Positions 26,151 to 34,939 of a stretch of DNA of 64,000 nucleotides are shown one piece after another. The notes beneath the pieces were generated by a model. That model was not told the DNA's origin. It did no database searches and worked only from the letters and a program-made list of their open reading frames with translations. The stretch is from Anaerolineae bacterium (GTDB lineage Bacteria > Chloroflexota > Anaerolineae > Aggregatilineales > Phototrophicaceae): positions 19,007 through 83,006 of the forward strand of contig JAHDWN010000011.1 of assembly GCA_023382675.1 (NCBI GenBank), given 5' to 3'. The translations under genes were made by a program, and so were the position numbers. How positions within the stretch are numbered: position 1 is the stretch's first letter; every line of letters begins with the position of its first letter.

Positions 26151-26517
26151 TAGCTGTGATCTCACGGGTGGACAGAAATGCTGTCTCAATAAAACGTATC
26201 CCCGCCAGGATTTGATCGATGCGCCGCGCGGAGAGTGTCCCGATATACGCGCCCAATTGCGTTTTTTCCACGGTTGCGACTTTAGCGACTTCCACGACAC
26301 TCTGCCTGGGCAAATTGGCTTCGCCTGCTTCCAACAAGACATTACCCGGCAGGCTCACACGCTTGAGATTCGATGTCAGGGCGCAGACGACGGTCGCGCT
26401 GCGGTTGTGATTCAAGTCGTTGTCCTGAATGACGACATAGGGATGCGGGATAGCTGGTTCCGATACGTTCGGGTCGTGCAATTGCAGCCAATAGATGTCG
26501 CCCTGATTGATCACCAT
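26146..26517 (-). CDS. MazF/PemK-family toxin-like endoribonuclease
   Basis: Protein of 123 residues from ATG 26517, chosen because GAGGGAGGGAG directly precedes it; the frame stays open to 26616. It matches the PemK fold: INQGDIYWLQLH at the start, HPYVVIQDNDLN, VVCALTSNLKR, NVLLEAGEANLP and SVVEVAKVATVEK near the middle, and a C-terminal GIRFIE helix. Members cleave mRNA at short sequences. No antitoxin gene is visible next to it: the 160 bases upstream to groL hold only the groL terminator and a short in-frame leader. It may be an orphan or may use a distant antitoxin. Confidence 0.82.
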   Translation of the reverse strand: MVINQGDIYWLQLHDPNVSEPAIPHPYVVIQDNDLNHNRSATVVCALTSNLKRVSLPGNVLLEAGEANLPRQSVVEVAKVATVEKTQLGAYIGTLSARRIDQILAGIRFIETAFLSTREITAN

Positions 26518-26611
26518 ACTCCCTCCCTCGAGCTGCCGGAATTCTATATGTGTCATGCTGGAACTGCGACCCCAGAGGGAGAAGTCTGAGTCGGCTGCGT
26601 CTTCTTGCCCT

Positions 26612-26648
26612 GTCAAACAAAAAGAGGCAGAGCGTTTGCCCTGCCTCT
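26612..26648 (-). terminator. Rho-independent terminator of groES-groL
   Basis: On the minus strand an 8-bp stem (AGAGGCAG with CTGCCTCT) is followed by TTTTTGTTTG, 29 bases past the groL stop. Confidence 0.75.
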
Positions 26649-26676
26649 CTCGTGGACGTTAGATGCCCGCGTTGGA

Positions 26677-28308
26677 CTAATATTCCGGCATGGCCGGGGC
26701 CGCGGGTTTGTCCTTCTCTGGCACGTCGGTGATCAAGACTTCCGTGGTCAGGATCATGCTGGCGATGCTGGCCGCATTCTCAATCGCACCACGTGTGACC
26801 TTGGCCGGGTCCGGGATGCCCGCGCCGATCATGTCAACGTACTCGTTCGTCAGCACGTTGTAACCGATGTTGTGGTTCTTCTTGCTCTTCTGCATCCGGC
26901 GGACTTCCTGGATGACCACCGACCCGTCGACGCCCGCGTTGGCGGCGATCTTCTTCATCGGCATTTCCAGCGAACGGCGGACAATCTGCACACCGGTGTT
27001 CTCGTCGTCGTTGCCCAGTTTCAGGTTATTCAGCGCATCGACGGCGTTGACAAGCGCCACACCACCGCCGGGAACGATGCCTTCTTCGACCGCGGCGCGA
27101 GTTGCGCTCAGCGCATCTTCGACACGGTGCTTCTTTTCCTTCAGCTCGGTCTCGGTCGCCGCGCCGACGCGGATGATTGCCACGCCGCCGCTCAGCTTCG
27201 CCAGACGTTCCTGAAGTTTCTCGCGATCATAGTCGCTGGTGCTGGCTTCGATCTCGCGGCGGATCTCCTCGATGCGCCCCTTGATGTCCTTGTCTTCGCC
27301 ATAACCATCGACGACTGTCGTGTCGTCCTTGGTCGAGACGACCTTCTTGGCGCGGCCCAGATCCTGCAGCGTGACCGTTTCCAGCTTGCGCCCGGTCTCT
27401 TCGCTGATGACCGTGCCGCCAGTCAGGATGGCGATGTCGCGCAGCATGGCCTTGCGGCGGTCGCCGAAGCCGGGGGCCTTGACGGCGAGCACGTTGAGCA
27501 TACCGCGCAGCTTGTTCAGCACCAGCGTCGCCAGGGCTTCGCCGTCAACATCTTCCGAGATGATGACGATGTCGCGCTTGCCGATCTGCACCAGTTTCTC
27601 CAGCAGCGGGACGATGTCCTGCGCGGCGCTGATCTTCTTTTCGTAGATCAGGATATACGGTTCATCGATGACGGCTTCCATCGAGTCCGGCGCGGTCATG
27701 AAGTAAGGGCTGATGTAGCCGCGGTCGAACTGCATACCTTCGACGTACTCGGTCTCGAAGTCGAGGCTCTTGCTCTCCTCAACCGTCACCACGCCGTCCT
27801 TGCCAACCTTATCCATGACTTCGGCGATCAGATTGCCGATTTCTTCGTCCTGCGCCGAAACGCTGGCAACGCTGGCGATTTCCGCCTTGGTGCTGATCGG
27901 GGTGGCCTGGTTGGCGATGTTGCGGGCGATTTCGTCCGCTGCCGCCAGAATACCGCGCTTGAGCAGCATTGGATTCGCGCCCGCCGCCACGTTGCGCAGA
28001 CCCTCATTGACAATCGCCTGCGCCAGAACGGTCGCGGTCGTCGTGCCGTCACCGGCAATATCGTTGGTCTTGGTCGCCGCTTCCTTCAGAAGTTGCGCGC
28101 CCATGTTCTCATATGGATCTTCGAGTTCGATTTCCTTCGCCACTGTCACGCCATCGTGCGTCACCGTGGGCGCGCCGAACTTCTTATCGAGCGCGACGTT
28201 GCGGCCCTTGGGGCCAAGCGTGGTTGCCACGGCTTCCGCAACCTTATCGACACCGCGCTGTAAACCGCGACGGGCTTCTTCGCGGAAAACGAGCTGTTTA
28301 GCTGCCAT
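26677..28308 (-). CDS. groL: Chaperonin GroEL (Hsp60)
   Basis: ATP-driven folding chamber subunit of 543 residues, the normal length. It begins with [14 protein letters not shown] and contains [17 protein letters not shown], the ATP-binding stretch [15 protein letters not shown] near residue 83, and [20 protein letters not shown] near residue 400. It lacks the Gly-Gly-Met repeat tail seen in many GroELs and ends PAAPAMPEY. It lies 75 bases after groES and shares its CIRCE-controlled promoter. Confidence 0.97.
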   Translation of the reverse strand: MAAKQLVFREEARRGLQRGVDKVAEAVATTLGPKGRNVALDKKFGAPTVTHDGVTVAKEIELEDPYENMGAQLLKEAATKTNDIAGDGTTTATVLAQAIVNEGLRNVAAGANPMLLKRGILAAADEIARNIANQATPISTKAEIASVASVSAQDEEIGNLIAEVMDKVGKDGVVTVEESKSLDFETEYVEGMQFDRGYISPYFMTAPDSMEAVIDEPYILIYEKKISAAQDIVPLLEKLVQIGKRDIVIISEDVDGEALATLVLNKLRGMLNVLAVKAPGFGDRRKAMLRDIAILTGGTVISEETGRKLETVTLQDLGRAKKVVSTKDDTTVVDGYGEDKDIKGRIEEIRREIEASTSDYDREKLQERLAKLSGGVAIIRVGAATETELKEKKHRVEDALSATRAAVEEGIVPGGGVALVNAVDALNNLKLGNDDENTGVQIVRRSLEMPMKKIAANAGVDGSVVIQEVRRMQKSKKNHNIGYNVLTNEYVDMIGAGIPDPAKVTRGAIENAASIASMILTTEVLITDVPEKDKPAAPAMPEY

Positions 28309-28383
28309 TGACTAATCCTCCAGAGCTTTGCTAGGTGATGATGTGCGTTACAAACAAAAATCCTGCGGATACCTGTCTTGGGC

Positions 28384-28683
28384 TTAGCCCTCGACGATCC
28401 CCAGGATGTCGGCTTCTTTCATGATGAGCAGCTTCTTGCCATCAAGCTTGACCTCAGTGCCAGCATACTTGGCGAACAGAACCGTGTCGCCCGCCTTCAC
28501 GTCCATGTCGATGCGCTTGCCGTCATCATCACGACGCCCTGCGCCCACCGCGAGCACCTTGCCCTGCTGGGGCTTCTCTTTAGCAGTTTCGGGCAGAACC
28601 AGCATACCGCCGGCAATCGTCTCTTCTTGCTCGATGGGTTCTACGAGCACGCGGTCGCCCAACGGACGAATCTGGATAGCCAT
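28384..28683 (-). CDS. groES: Co-chaperonin GroES (Hsp10)
   Basis: Lid of the GroEL chamber. The protein has 99 residues from ATG 28683, which follows GGGAGG by seven bases; the frame is open to 28767 but reads through the regulatory region. The family start [12 protein letters not shown], the mobile loop [13 protein letters not shown] and the terminal [13 protein letters not shown] are all present. It is the first gene of the groES-groL operon, with a perfect CIRCE operator upstream. Confidence 0.97.
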   Translation of the reverse strand: MAIQIRPLGDRVLVEPIEQEETIAGGMLVLPETAKEKPQQGKVLAVGAGRRDDDGKRIDMDVKAGDTVLFAKYAGTEVKLDGKKLLIMKEADILGIVEG

Positions 28684-28754
28684 GCAAAAACCTCCCTGTT
28701 CCTGGTAATCAGTGCGATTGTCAATCGACTTTGCGCAATGGTTGGAAACGTTAT

Positions 28755-28781
28755 TTAGCACTCTCATGCTGTGAGTGCTAA
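28755..28781 (-). promoter_or_regulatory. CIRCE operator (HrcA binding site)
   Basis: TTAGCACTC, nine bases and GAGTGCTAA form a perfect match to the CIRCE inverted repeat. It lies just downstream of the promoter -10 box, the usual place for HrcA repression of groES-groL. hrcA itself is not in the window. Confidence 0.96.
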
Positions 28782-28792
28782 AACTACGCGAT

Positions 28793-28822
28793 AAGATAGC
28801 AGAGAAGAGCCGTTTTCGTCAA
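28793..28822 (-). promoter_or_regulatory. Promoter of groES-groL
   Basis: The minus strand reads TTGACG, an 18-base spacer and TATCTT. The expected start falls at the edge of the CIRCE element, so HrcA binding would block initiation. Confidence 0.6.
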
Positions 28823-28870
28823 GGTGAGAGCTGATTCTCTAGCACACTTCTTATGCGACTGCTAAGCCTG

Positions 28871-29785
28871 TTACCCAATCGTCTTGAAACGTCGGGATCG
28901 AAGGCTGGGTAACCGCCGGAGTTGCAGCAGGATCGCAGCTAGCAAGATCAACACGCCGCCGACGATCTGCTGGAAGGCCAGCCGCTCGTGCAGCAGCACA
29001 AACGACAGGAACAACACGATCACCGGCTCTAACGTGCTGATAATCGCGGCCTGCCCCGCTCCGACCCGCTGCATCCCCGCGTAGAAAGCGAAGATCGGGG
29101 CCGCTGTGCTCACGATCGCCGTCGCCAGCAAGGTCAACCAGCCGGTCGTGGTTGCCGGGGCTTTCAGGCCGAAGAGCGCTGCCATGACCAGGAAGGCGAG
29201 CAGCGTACCGGTAATGCTGAAGGCGCTGGCAGTCGCCATGGCTTGCTGCCCGCGCAACAGGCGGCTGCTGGCGACGATGTACACGGCATAGAACGCGCCG
29301 TTCGCAATCGCGTAGGTGATGCCTTCGCCGCTGCCGCCCTGCACTGCCCGGTCCAGATCGCGCACGGTCAGCAGCACACCGAGCAGAGTCAGCGCCAGCG
29401 CGATCCATCCCCGGCGCGAGAGCGGCTCGCCCAGCATCAGCAGCAGCAGCGCTACCATCGCCGGATAGGCATACAACAGCACCGTATATAGACTGGCATC
29501 AATCCGCGCCAGCGCCTGCACCGAGCAATACGACGTGCTGGCGAAGATCACGCCCATACCTAACAGCCGCAAGCGAGGCAGTGAGCGCGCGTCTGCGACG
29601 CCCATGTGTCCAGTGACTCGTAAGATCAGCCAGATGCAGGGCGTCGCAAACAGAAAGCGCCAGATGACGAAATCCAGCGGCGCAAGCCCGGCCTCGTAGG
29701 CAAACTTCGTGAAAATGGGCAGGAATGCATAGCCTGCCGCGGCGATCACCAGCAGGATAAACCCTGAGCGTTGGGAGGATAACAT
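28871..29785 (-). CDS. EamA/DMT-family transporter
   Basis: Drug/metabolite transporter of about 304 residues with ten membrane helices in two EamA halves. The first half has PLDFVIWRFLF and the second GLKAPATTTGWLTLLATAI. The ends of both halves show the P-x-x-A pattern (YAYPAMVALLL, STLEPVIVLFLS), the last being the family hallmark. ATG 29785 was chosen because helix 1 begins at once after it, but it lacks a ribosome site and its codon overlaps the start codon of the divergent gene. The frame is open to 29959. Substrates are usually amino acids or metabolites. The role here is unknown. Confidence 0.82.
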   Translation of the reverse strand: MLSSQRSGFILLVIAAAGYAFLPIFTKFAYEAGLAPLDFVIWRFLFATPCIWLILRVTGHMGVADARSLPRLRLLGMGVIFASTSYCSVQALARIDASLYTVLLYAYPAMVALLLLMLGEPLSRRGWIALALTLLGVLLTVRDLDRAVQGGSGEGITYAIANGAFYAVYIVASSRLLRGQQAMATASAFSITGTLLAFLVMAALFGLKAPATTTGWLTLLATAIVSTAAPIFAFYAGMQRVGAGQAAIISTLEPVIVLFLSFVLLHERLAFQQIVGGVLILLAAILLQLRRLPSLRSRRFKTIG

Positions 29786-30317
29786 GATTGGTACTGCCAG
29801 GATGAAGGCAAAGCAGATTATCAAGTCTACGGAGCAGCCGTCGTTTGTCAACGTCGCACTCAAGATCATCTTGGGCATGACCGCCGCGCTGCTGCTGACC
29901 GGCTGCGCCTGGCTTGATCGTGTATTCATGCCCGGCGCAAGCGAACAGAACGCGGCCAATGCGGATGTTCTTTACGTGCGCGCAGTCGAGAGTCCGTCAA
30001 ACGCCTGGACTTTTCACGTCACCGTCCAGCACCCGGACACAGGTTGGGAAGACTACGCCGACGGCTGGGATGTGCTGCTGCCTGATGGCACGGTCGTCAA
30101 ACCCGATCCCACATCGCCGTTCACCCGGCTGCTGCTCCATCCGCATGAGGAAGAGCAGCCGTTCACCCGCAGCCAGAGCGGTATCGTCATCCCGCCTGAT
30201 GTCACCACTGTGCGTGTCCGCGCTCATGACCTGGTGGCGGGGTTTGGCGGGCGAGAAGTCACGGTCGATCTGGCGTCTGCTAGTGGCGATAGTTACGAGG
30301 TTGTGCGTGGCTCATAA
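29784..30317 (+). CDS. Putative lipoprotein of unknown function
   Basis: Protein of 177 residues. A strong GGGAGGATAAC site precedes ATG 29784. A signal-like helix (about 25-40) ends in the lipobox LLTGC with Cys at ~41, suggesting a membrane-tethered lipoprotein facing outwards. The mature part is an all-beta domain (VRAVESPSNAWTFHVTVQHPDTGWEDYADGWDVLLPDG and on) in which DTGWEDYADGW resembles periplasmic domains of unknown function. The start codon overlaps that of the divergent transporter gene. The C-terminus overlaps the converging methyltransferase gene by six bases. Confidence 0.7.
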   Translation: MIGTARMKAKQIIKSTEQPSFVNVALKIILGMTAALLLTGCAWLDRVFMPGASEQNAANADVLYVRAVESPSNAWTFHVTVQHPDTGWEDYADGWDVLLPDGTVVKPDPTSPFTRLLLHPHEEEQPFTRSQSGIVIPPDVTTVRVRAHDLVAGFGGREVTVDLASASGDSYEVVRGS

Positions 30318-30998
30318 GGTGCGTTTTTTCGCCCATACCAGATCGTAATCGACCTGCCACATTTCGAACTTGATCGCCGTCATCCCGCCGCCAGTCAGCA
30401 GATCGCGCAGTCTCGCTTCGGAGAAGGTCTTGCCCGGCATGAGACGCCCGGTGCGCCGGTTGGTGATCAGCAGCCAGCCGCCGGGGCACACCACGCGGCA
30501 GAGTTCACGCACGACATCCGTTGGTCGCCCCATGAATTCCAGCGCTTCCAGGCACGTCACCACGTCGAATTCTCCGTCAGGGACAGGCAGGCTCTCTGCG
30601 GCTGCCTGGAGCAGCAGCACCCCGGCCTGGCCTTCGAGCTTTTGCGTCGCCATGTCGAGCATCCGCCGACTCGCATCCAGCGCCACAATCGGCCCTTCGA
30701 AATGTGCGTGCCTCAGCATTGCGAGCGGCAGCCGCCCTGTGCCGGTCGCCACGTCGAGCACGTAGGGCGCTCGCAGCGGCGCAACGTGCTGCATGATCGG
30801 TTGGGCAAGGAACATGTGATCGTGTTCCGGCTGAAAGTGCTTGATCCCGTCGTAGCGCCCGGCGAAGATGTCGTAGAGCCAGATGACCACACGCCGCCCC
30901 AGATAAACGCCTTCGGTCGCGAACAGCAGCCACCACCCCAGGACAATTATCAAGAGCGCAAGCAGCGCCAGCGCCAGTGCCGCGAAAAAGTCGCTCAT
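30312..30998 (-). CDS. SAM-dependent methyltransferase (class I) with N-terminal membrane helix
   Basis: Protein of 228 residues. One N-terminal membrane segment (about 4-26) is followed by a class I methyltransferase fold: LDVATGTGRLPLAM (motif I), VALDASRRML (motif II), the FDVVTCLEALEFM strand and PGGWLLITNR. The ATG overlaps the stop of the upstream epimerase gene (ATGA), so the two are translated as a pair. The frame is open further upstream in antisense of the epimerase, so the overlap decided the start. The layout resembles quinone or lipid methyltransferases, but the substrate is not clear. Confidence 0.85.
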   Translation of the reverse strand: MSDFFAALALALLALLIIVLGWWLLFATEGVYLGRRVVIWLYDIFAGRYDGIKHFQPEHDHMFLAQPIMQHVAPLRAPYVLDVATGTGRLPLAMLRHAHFEGPIVALDASRRMLDMATQKLEGQAGVLLLQAAAESLPVPDGEFDVVTCLEALEFMGRPTDVVRELCRVVCPGGWLLITNRRTGRLMPGKTFSEARLRDLLTGGGMTAIKFEMWQVDYDLVWAKKRTL

Positions 30999-31999
30999 GC
31001 GAGTAGTCCCTGCGCGCGCAGCCAGTCTGCACAGGCTGCGACACCCTCTGCCAGGCCGACGCGCGGCTGCCAGCCCAACAGATCGCGCGCTTTCGCCATA
31101 CTGAACTGGACGCGCCTTTGCGTAAACCGGGCGTAATCCGGCAGCAGCCGGCCCATGCTGTAAGGCGGCGAGAACATCATGCCCATACCCGCCAGCGTAT
31201 ACAGCAGCCATGGCGGCAATTCTAGAAAGTCGTCGTTCACCCCGCGCGCTAAGCGTGCATACTCACCCAGGAATGCGCGCCAGGTTATCGCCGGATCGTA
31301 GGTGCAGTTGAAGGCTTCACCAACCGCGCGTGGATGCTCTGCCAGTACCTGCATCATATCCACCACATCATCGGCGTAGATACAAGGCACGAAGCCGCCG
31401 CCATTGCCAAACCAAGGGATAGGTTTCAGGCGCGCCAGCCGAAAAGCGACTTCCGTCCACATATGCGATCGCGGGCCAAAGATCATGCCTGGGCGGATAA
31501 TGGCGTAATCCAGCTTGCGCGCTGCACCGATTTCGCGCACGGCGGCCTCGGCTGCCGACTTGGTCAATCCGTAGGGATCGCTGCCGGGCGCATGGGTCTT
31601 GTCTTCTGTGACGGTGCCCTCGTAGAGCATCCCATACACCGCCACCGTGCTGACGTGAACGACGCGCTGGACACCCACATCAGCGGCGGCCTGCATCAAA
31701 TTGCGTGTGCCCACGGTATTCCCTTGCTGCTGGTGCTTCAGCGTGCCTTGCGTCGCCGCTGCGCAGTGATACACGACAGCACAGTCTTTTGCTGCCGCGG
31801 CCAGCGAGGTCGGATCGAGCAAATCGCCCTGCACAATCTCGATGGTGCTGCCCGCCGCTTCCAGCAAAAACGCTGCCCGCGCCGCTGAGCGCACCAATGC
31901 CCGCACTGGCACGTCCCTTGCTGACAAACGCAGCGCCAGCGCGCCGCCGAGGAAGCCGCTCGCCCCCGTAACCAGGACTCTGTCTCTATCCGATGTCAT
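30995..31999 (-). CDS. NAD-dependent epimerase/dehydratase (extended SDR)
   Basis: Extended short-chain dehydrogenase of 334 residues from ATG 31999. It has the Rossmann motif VLVTGASGFLGG at about 8-19, the catalytic Tyr-x-x-x-Lys in DPYGLTKSAAE, the Ser/Thr in VVHVSTVAVYG, and IIRPGMIFGP. The C-terminal part with VPCIYADDVVDMM and LLPDYARFTQRR is typical of 3-beta-hydroxysteroid or nucleoside-sugar epimerases of bacteria. It is followed with a four-base overlap by a membrane methyltransferase, suggesting joint modification of a lipid or quinone (inference). Confidence 0.87.
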   Translation of the reverse strand: MTSDRDRVLVTGASGFLGGALALRLSARDVPVRALVRSAARAAFLLEAAGSTIEIVQGDLLDPTSLAAAAKDCAVVYHCAAATQGTLKHQQQGNTVGTRNLMQAAADVGVQRVVHVSTVAVYGMLYEGTVTEDKTHAPGSDPYGLTKSAAEAAVREIGAARKLDYAIIRPGMIFGPRSHMWTEVAFRLARLKPIPWFGNGGGFVPCIYADDVVDMMQVLAEHPRAVGEAFNCTYDPAITWRAFLGEYARLARGVNDDFLELPPWLLYTLAGMGMMFSPPYSMGRLLPDYARFTQRRVQFSMAKARDLLGWQPRVGLAEGVAACADWLRAQGLLA

Positions 32000-32144
32000 A
32001 TTCAAACTCGCTGTGATTGCGAAGCTCACAAGATAGCGCAAGCCAATCTGGGACTCAAGCACTCCGATGGTATCCTGTGGCGCTTGCCGGGGTTATGAAT
32101 TCGTGCATACTGAAACACACCCTAATCAACAAGGAATATCGCTT

Positions 32145-33392
32145 ATGGCGCGCCGCCTGCCATTTCACTATGCGTGGATCATCGTCGTTGTCACGTTCCT
32201 GGTGCTGCTCTTCGCGGCGGGCATACGGACGATCCCCAGCGTCATCATCAAGCCGCTCGAAGCGGAATTCGGCTGGGATCGTACCAGTTTGTCTTTTGGC
32301 GTCGCTATCAGTCTGTTTGCTTTCGGCTTCGGCGGCCCCATCGCCGGCAGCCTGGTTGATCGGTTTGGGCCGCGTCGCGTCATGCTCGGCGGTCTCGCCT
32401 TCACATCAGCCGGGCTGGCGCTGATGGCAAACCTCAACACGATTGTCGAATTCAACCTGCTCTGGGGCGTCTTCGTCGGCGTGGGAACGGGCATCATCTC
32501 CAACGTCCTCGGCGCGACGATTGCCAACCGCTGGTTCAATCGTTATCGGGGCGCGGTTGTCGGCTTGTTGGTGTCGGCCTCTGCCGCCGGGCAGCTCATC
32601 TTTTTGCGCTCGCTGGTTGAAGTCAGCGTCAACACAGGCTGGCGCAGCGGCATCACGATTGTGGCTGTCGGCACGGCTGTTCTGCTCGTGCCTGTTCTCC
32701 TGCTCATGCGTGACCGCCCGGAGCAGCTTGGCGTCGAACCCGTGGGCGGCACGCCACAGACGGTGGCAGACAAGCAGGCAGATGAGAAGCGCACGACGCT
32801 CAGAGAAGCCATGCGCACACGCGATTTCTGGCTGCTGGCTGGCAGCTTTTTCATCTGCGGCTATACGACCAACGGCATGATCGGCACGCATCTGCTGCCG
32901 CATGCTGTCGAGCATGGCTTTGTCGAGATCGAGGCAGCCAACGCCATCGCTCTCATGGGAGCGATGAACATCATCGGCACGCTCGCTTCCGGCTGGCTCA
33001 GTGACCGCTATGACAATCGCAGGCTGCTGGCGGCCTACTATGGCTTCCGCGCGCTGTCGTTGGTCGCGCTGCCGTTCATCATCGACATGCAGGGCTTGTT
33101 TCTCTTTGCCGTCATTTACGGCCTGGATTGGGTCGCCACCGTCCCGCCGACAGTCAATCTGACGGCGCAGCGCTTTGGGCGCACATCGCTCGGCACGATC
33201 TACGGCTGGATCTTCTGCTCACACATGATCGGCGCAGGCATCGCAGCCCAGGCAGGCGGCATCTTCCGCGACTGGCTGGGCGATTATCATCTGATTTTTC
33301 TGAGCGCCGCCGCAATGGGTTTTATCGCGACACAGCTCACACTGCGCATCAGTGTGTCTGCGCGCCCGGTCGCCGCCGGGGCACGCGCCTGA
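32145..33392 (+). CDS. MFS transporter (oxalate/monocarboxylate-like)
   Basis: Major facilitator of 415 residues with 12 membrane helices. The start is ATG 32145, nine bases or so after AAGGA. The family loop 2-3 motif reads GSLVDRFGPRRVML, and the central loop is long and charged (VGGTPQTVADKQADEKR). The N-terminal FHYAWIIVVVTFLVLLFAAG and GWDRTSLSFG resemble monocarboxylate/oxalate-formate type carriers. The substrate is not known. The gene converges on the MGDG-synthase-like gene without a visible terminator. Confidence 0.85.
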   Translation: MARRLPFHYAWIIVVVTFLVLLFAAGIRTIPSVIIKPLEAEFGWDRTSLSFGVAISLFAFGFGGPIAGSLVDRFGPRRVMLGGLAFTSAGLALMANLNTIVEFNLLWGVFVGVGTGIISNVLGATIANRWFNRYRGAVVGLLVSASAAGQLIFLRSLVEVSVNTGWRSGITIVAVGTAVLLVPVLLLMRDRPEQLGVEPVGGTPQTVADKQADEKRTTLREAMRTRDFWLLAGSFFICGYTTNGMIGTHLLPHAVEHGFVEIEAANAIALMGAMNIIGTLASGWLSDRYDNRRLLAAYYGFRALSLVALPFIIDMQGLFLFAVIYGLDWVATVPPTVNLTAQRFGRTSLGTIYGWIFCSHMIGAGIAAQAGGIFRDWLGDYHLIFLSAAAMGFIATQLTLRISVSARPVAAGARA

Positions 33393-33400
33393 TCCGCATT

Positions 33401-34690
33401 CTAGATGCGTTTGCTGCCGATCACACTGCGCCAGAAGCGGCGTGATGCGCGCTTGCGCACCCGGGGCCGCATCAACGGCGTCAGACTGCTGCGATAAATC
33501 GCGCGTGGGGCGGGCAGCTTTGTCAGATCGGCTAGGCGGCGGCGCTTGGGATTGACGACCTGCGGGCGCTGCGCATACTCCCAGACATAATTGGCGATCT
33601 CCCAGACGGCATTCGGCGTGCCGATCTTCGCGGCTGCCTGCGCCCGGCGCTGTAATTCCTGTCCGCCGCTGCTCAGCCAGCTTTCGACCGCATTCGCGAC
33701 CTGGCGTGGACTCGGCGCGAAAACACCGGCATCGTTACTGACCACCCATTCGACATTGCCGGTTTCCTGACCGGGAATGGCGTCGTAAATGACCGAGGGC
33801 ACCCCGGCGATGCAGGCTTCGTTCAAGGTTGCAGGCCCGGCCTTCGTCACCAGAATGTCTGCGGCCCCCATCAACAGCGGCATGTTGTTGACAAACCCGT
33901 AGACGTGTGTCGGCTGATTCCAGGCACTCGTTTCGAGTTTCTCTTTGAGCTGTTTATTGCGCCCGGCGACGACGGCAAGCTGGCACTTCAAGCGGCGCGT
34001 ATTGATTGCCTTGGCGGTCTTGAACAGCGGTCCCATGCCATCACCGCCACCCACCAGCAAGATCGCCGGCAGGTTCGGGTCCCAGCCCAGTTCAGCGCGG
34101 GCGACGTCCCGATCTTTCAACCGCTCGGAAAACTTTGGGTTCACCGGCAGGCCGATGATGTGCATCTGATCGGCTGATAGCCCCGCTTTCAAGCCCCTGT
34201 CAAAAGCAGGCTGAGTCGGCACCAGGGTGAGATCGGCCCGGCGGTCATACCAGAACATGTGCGTCGAGACGAGATCGGTGACGACGACGACGAATTGTGG
34301 GCGCGTCTCCAGCTTCGCATAGGCTTCCATACATGGCCGCGTCAGCACCGAATGCACACAGACGACCACATCAGCCGGATGTTCGCGCGTCATCTGCTTG
34401 AGGCGACTCTCACTATACGCATACATGCCCTGTGACAGCGCCTTGGCGCGGGCGCGGGTGTTCGAGAGCTTATAGCCCACACCCCACGATGACTTGCTGT
34501 TATTGATCAACCAGGGATAAAACTCCGGCATGTACTTGTAGGGAAAAGGCGTGTATTCACGAAAAACATCGACCATCTCCATTTCGACTTCGCCGGGGTG
34601 CGTGATGCCCAGTGCATCCATGATGGCCTCGGCTGCCGCACGATGCCCGCCTCCCGTGTCTGACATCAAGAATACTATTCGCTTGACCAC
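33401..34690 (-). CDS. Glycosyltransferase, monogalactosyldiacylglycerol-synthase-like (GT28)
   Basis: Protein of 429 residues from GTG 34690, with AAGGAG nine bases upstream. The frame is open to 34813 in the overlapping DUF951 gene. It has the MGDG-synthase N-terminal motif MSDTGGGHRAAAEAI and the lipid-binding stretch FPYKYMPEFYPWLINNS. The GT28 C-terminal donor-binding motif reads VTKAGPATLNEACIAGVPSVIYD. Enzymes of this group transfer a hexose from a UDP-sugar to diacylglycerol at the membrane face. It makes glycolipids, probably. It overlaps DUF951 by 16 bases. Confidence 0.85.
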   Translation of the reverse strand: MVKRIVFLMSDTGGGHRAAAEAIMDALGITHPGEVEMEMVDVFREYTPFPYKYMPEFYPWLINNSKSSWGVGYKLSNTRARAKALSQGMYAYSESRLKQMTREHPADVVVCVHSVLTRPCMEAYAKLETRPQFVVVVTDLVSTHMFWYDRRADLTLVPTQPAFDRGLKAGLSADQMHIIGLPVNPKFSERLKDRDVARAELGWDPNLPAILLVGGGDGMGPLFKTAKAINTRRLKCQLAVVAGRNKQLKEKLETSAWNQPTHVYGFVNNMPLLMGAADILVTKAGPATLNEACIAGVPSVIYDAIPGQETGNVEWVVSNDAGVFAPSPRQVANAVESWLSSGGQELQRRAQAAAKIGTPNAVWEIANYVWEYAQRPQVVNPKRRRLADLTKLPAPRAIYRSSLTPLMRPRVRKRASRRFWRSVIGSKRI

Positions 34691-34923
34691 TCGTTCTCGC
34701 TCCTTGATTCTTGCCCTGTCGAATCTGCGCCCGGACCGACATGCGTGATCTTCTTCATCCGTTTCATTAACACGCTGCGCGGCAGCATGATGCGCCTGCC
34801 GCAGCCCCCACATACAAGACCAATGTCACCTCCAATGCGATAAACAGTCCACATATGGCTGCCGCACGGGTGCGGCTTGCGCATCTCAACCTGGTCGCCT
34901 ATCCGGATCGGTGACTCGCTCAA
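34675..34923 (-). CDS. DUF951 family small protein
   Basis: Protein of 82 residues from a TTG start at 34923, where AGGAGG lies four bases upstream. The conserved DUF951 pattern is complete: IRIGDQVEMRKPHPCGS, the WTVYRIGGDIGLVC segment, GCGRRIMLPRS and a basic MKRMKKI end. Its Cys residues (one in HPCG and two in CGGCG) suggest metal binding. DUF951 is usually found near ribosomal or YchF-type genes in Firmicutes, so its place between a TIR gene and a glycosyltransferase is unusual. Its last 16 bases overlap the next gene. Confidence 0.85.
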   Translation of the reverse strand: MSESPIRIGDQVEMRKPHPCGSHMWTVYRIGGDIGLVCGGCGRRIMLPRSVLMKRMKKITHVGPGADSTGQESRSENEWSSE

Positions 34924-34939
34924 CCGGCCTCCTGGTCGC

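Noticed and set aside
26605-28263. A 552-codon open frame on the plus strand opposite groL
   Set aside because: GroEL on the minus strand is unambiguous. The opposite frame is composition-driven.
29786-29959. An upstream extension of the EamA transporter
   Set aside because: It lies antisense to the lipoprotein start, and the first transporter helix begins right after ATG 29785. It was kept only as an alternative start.
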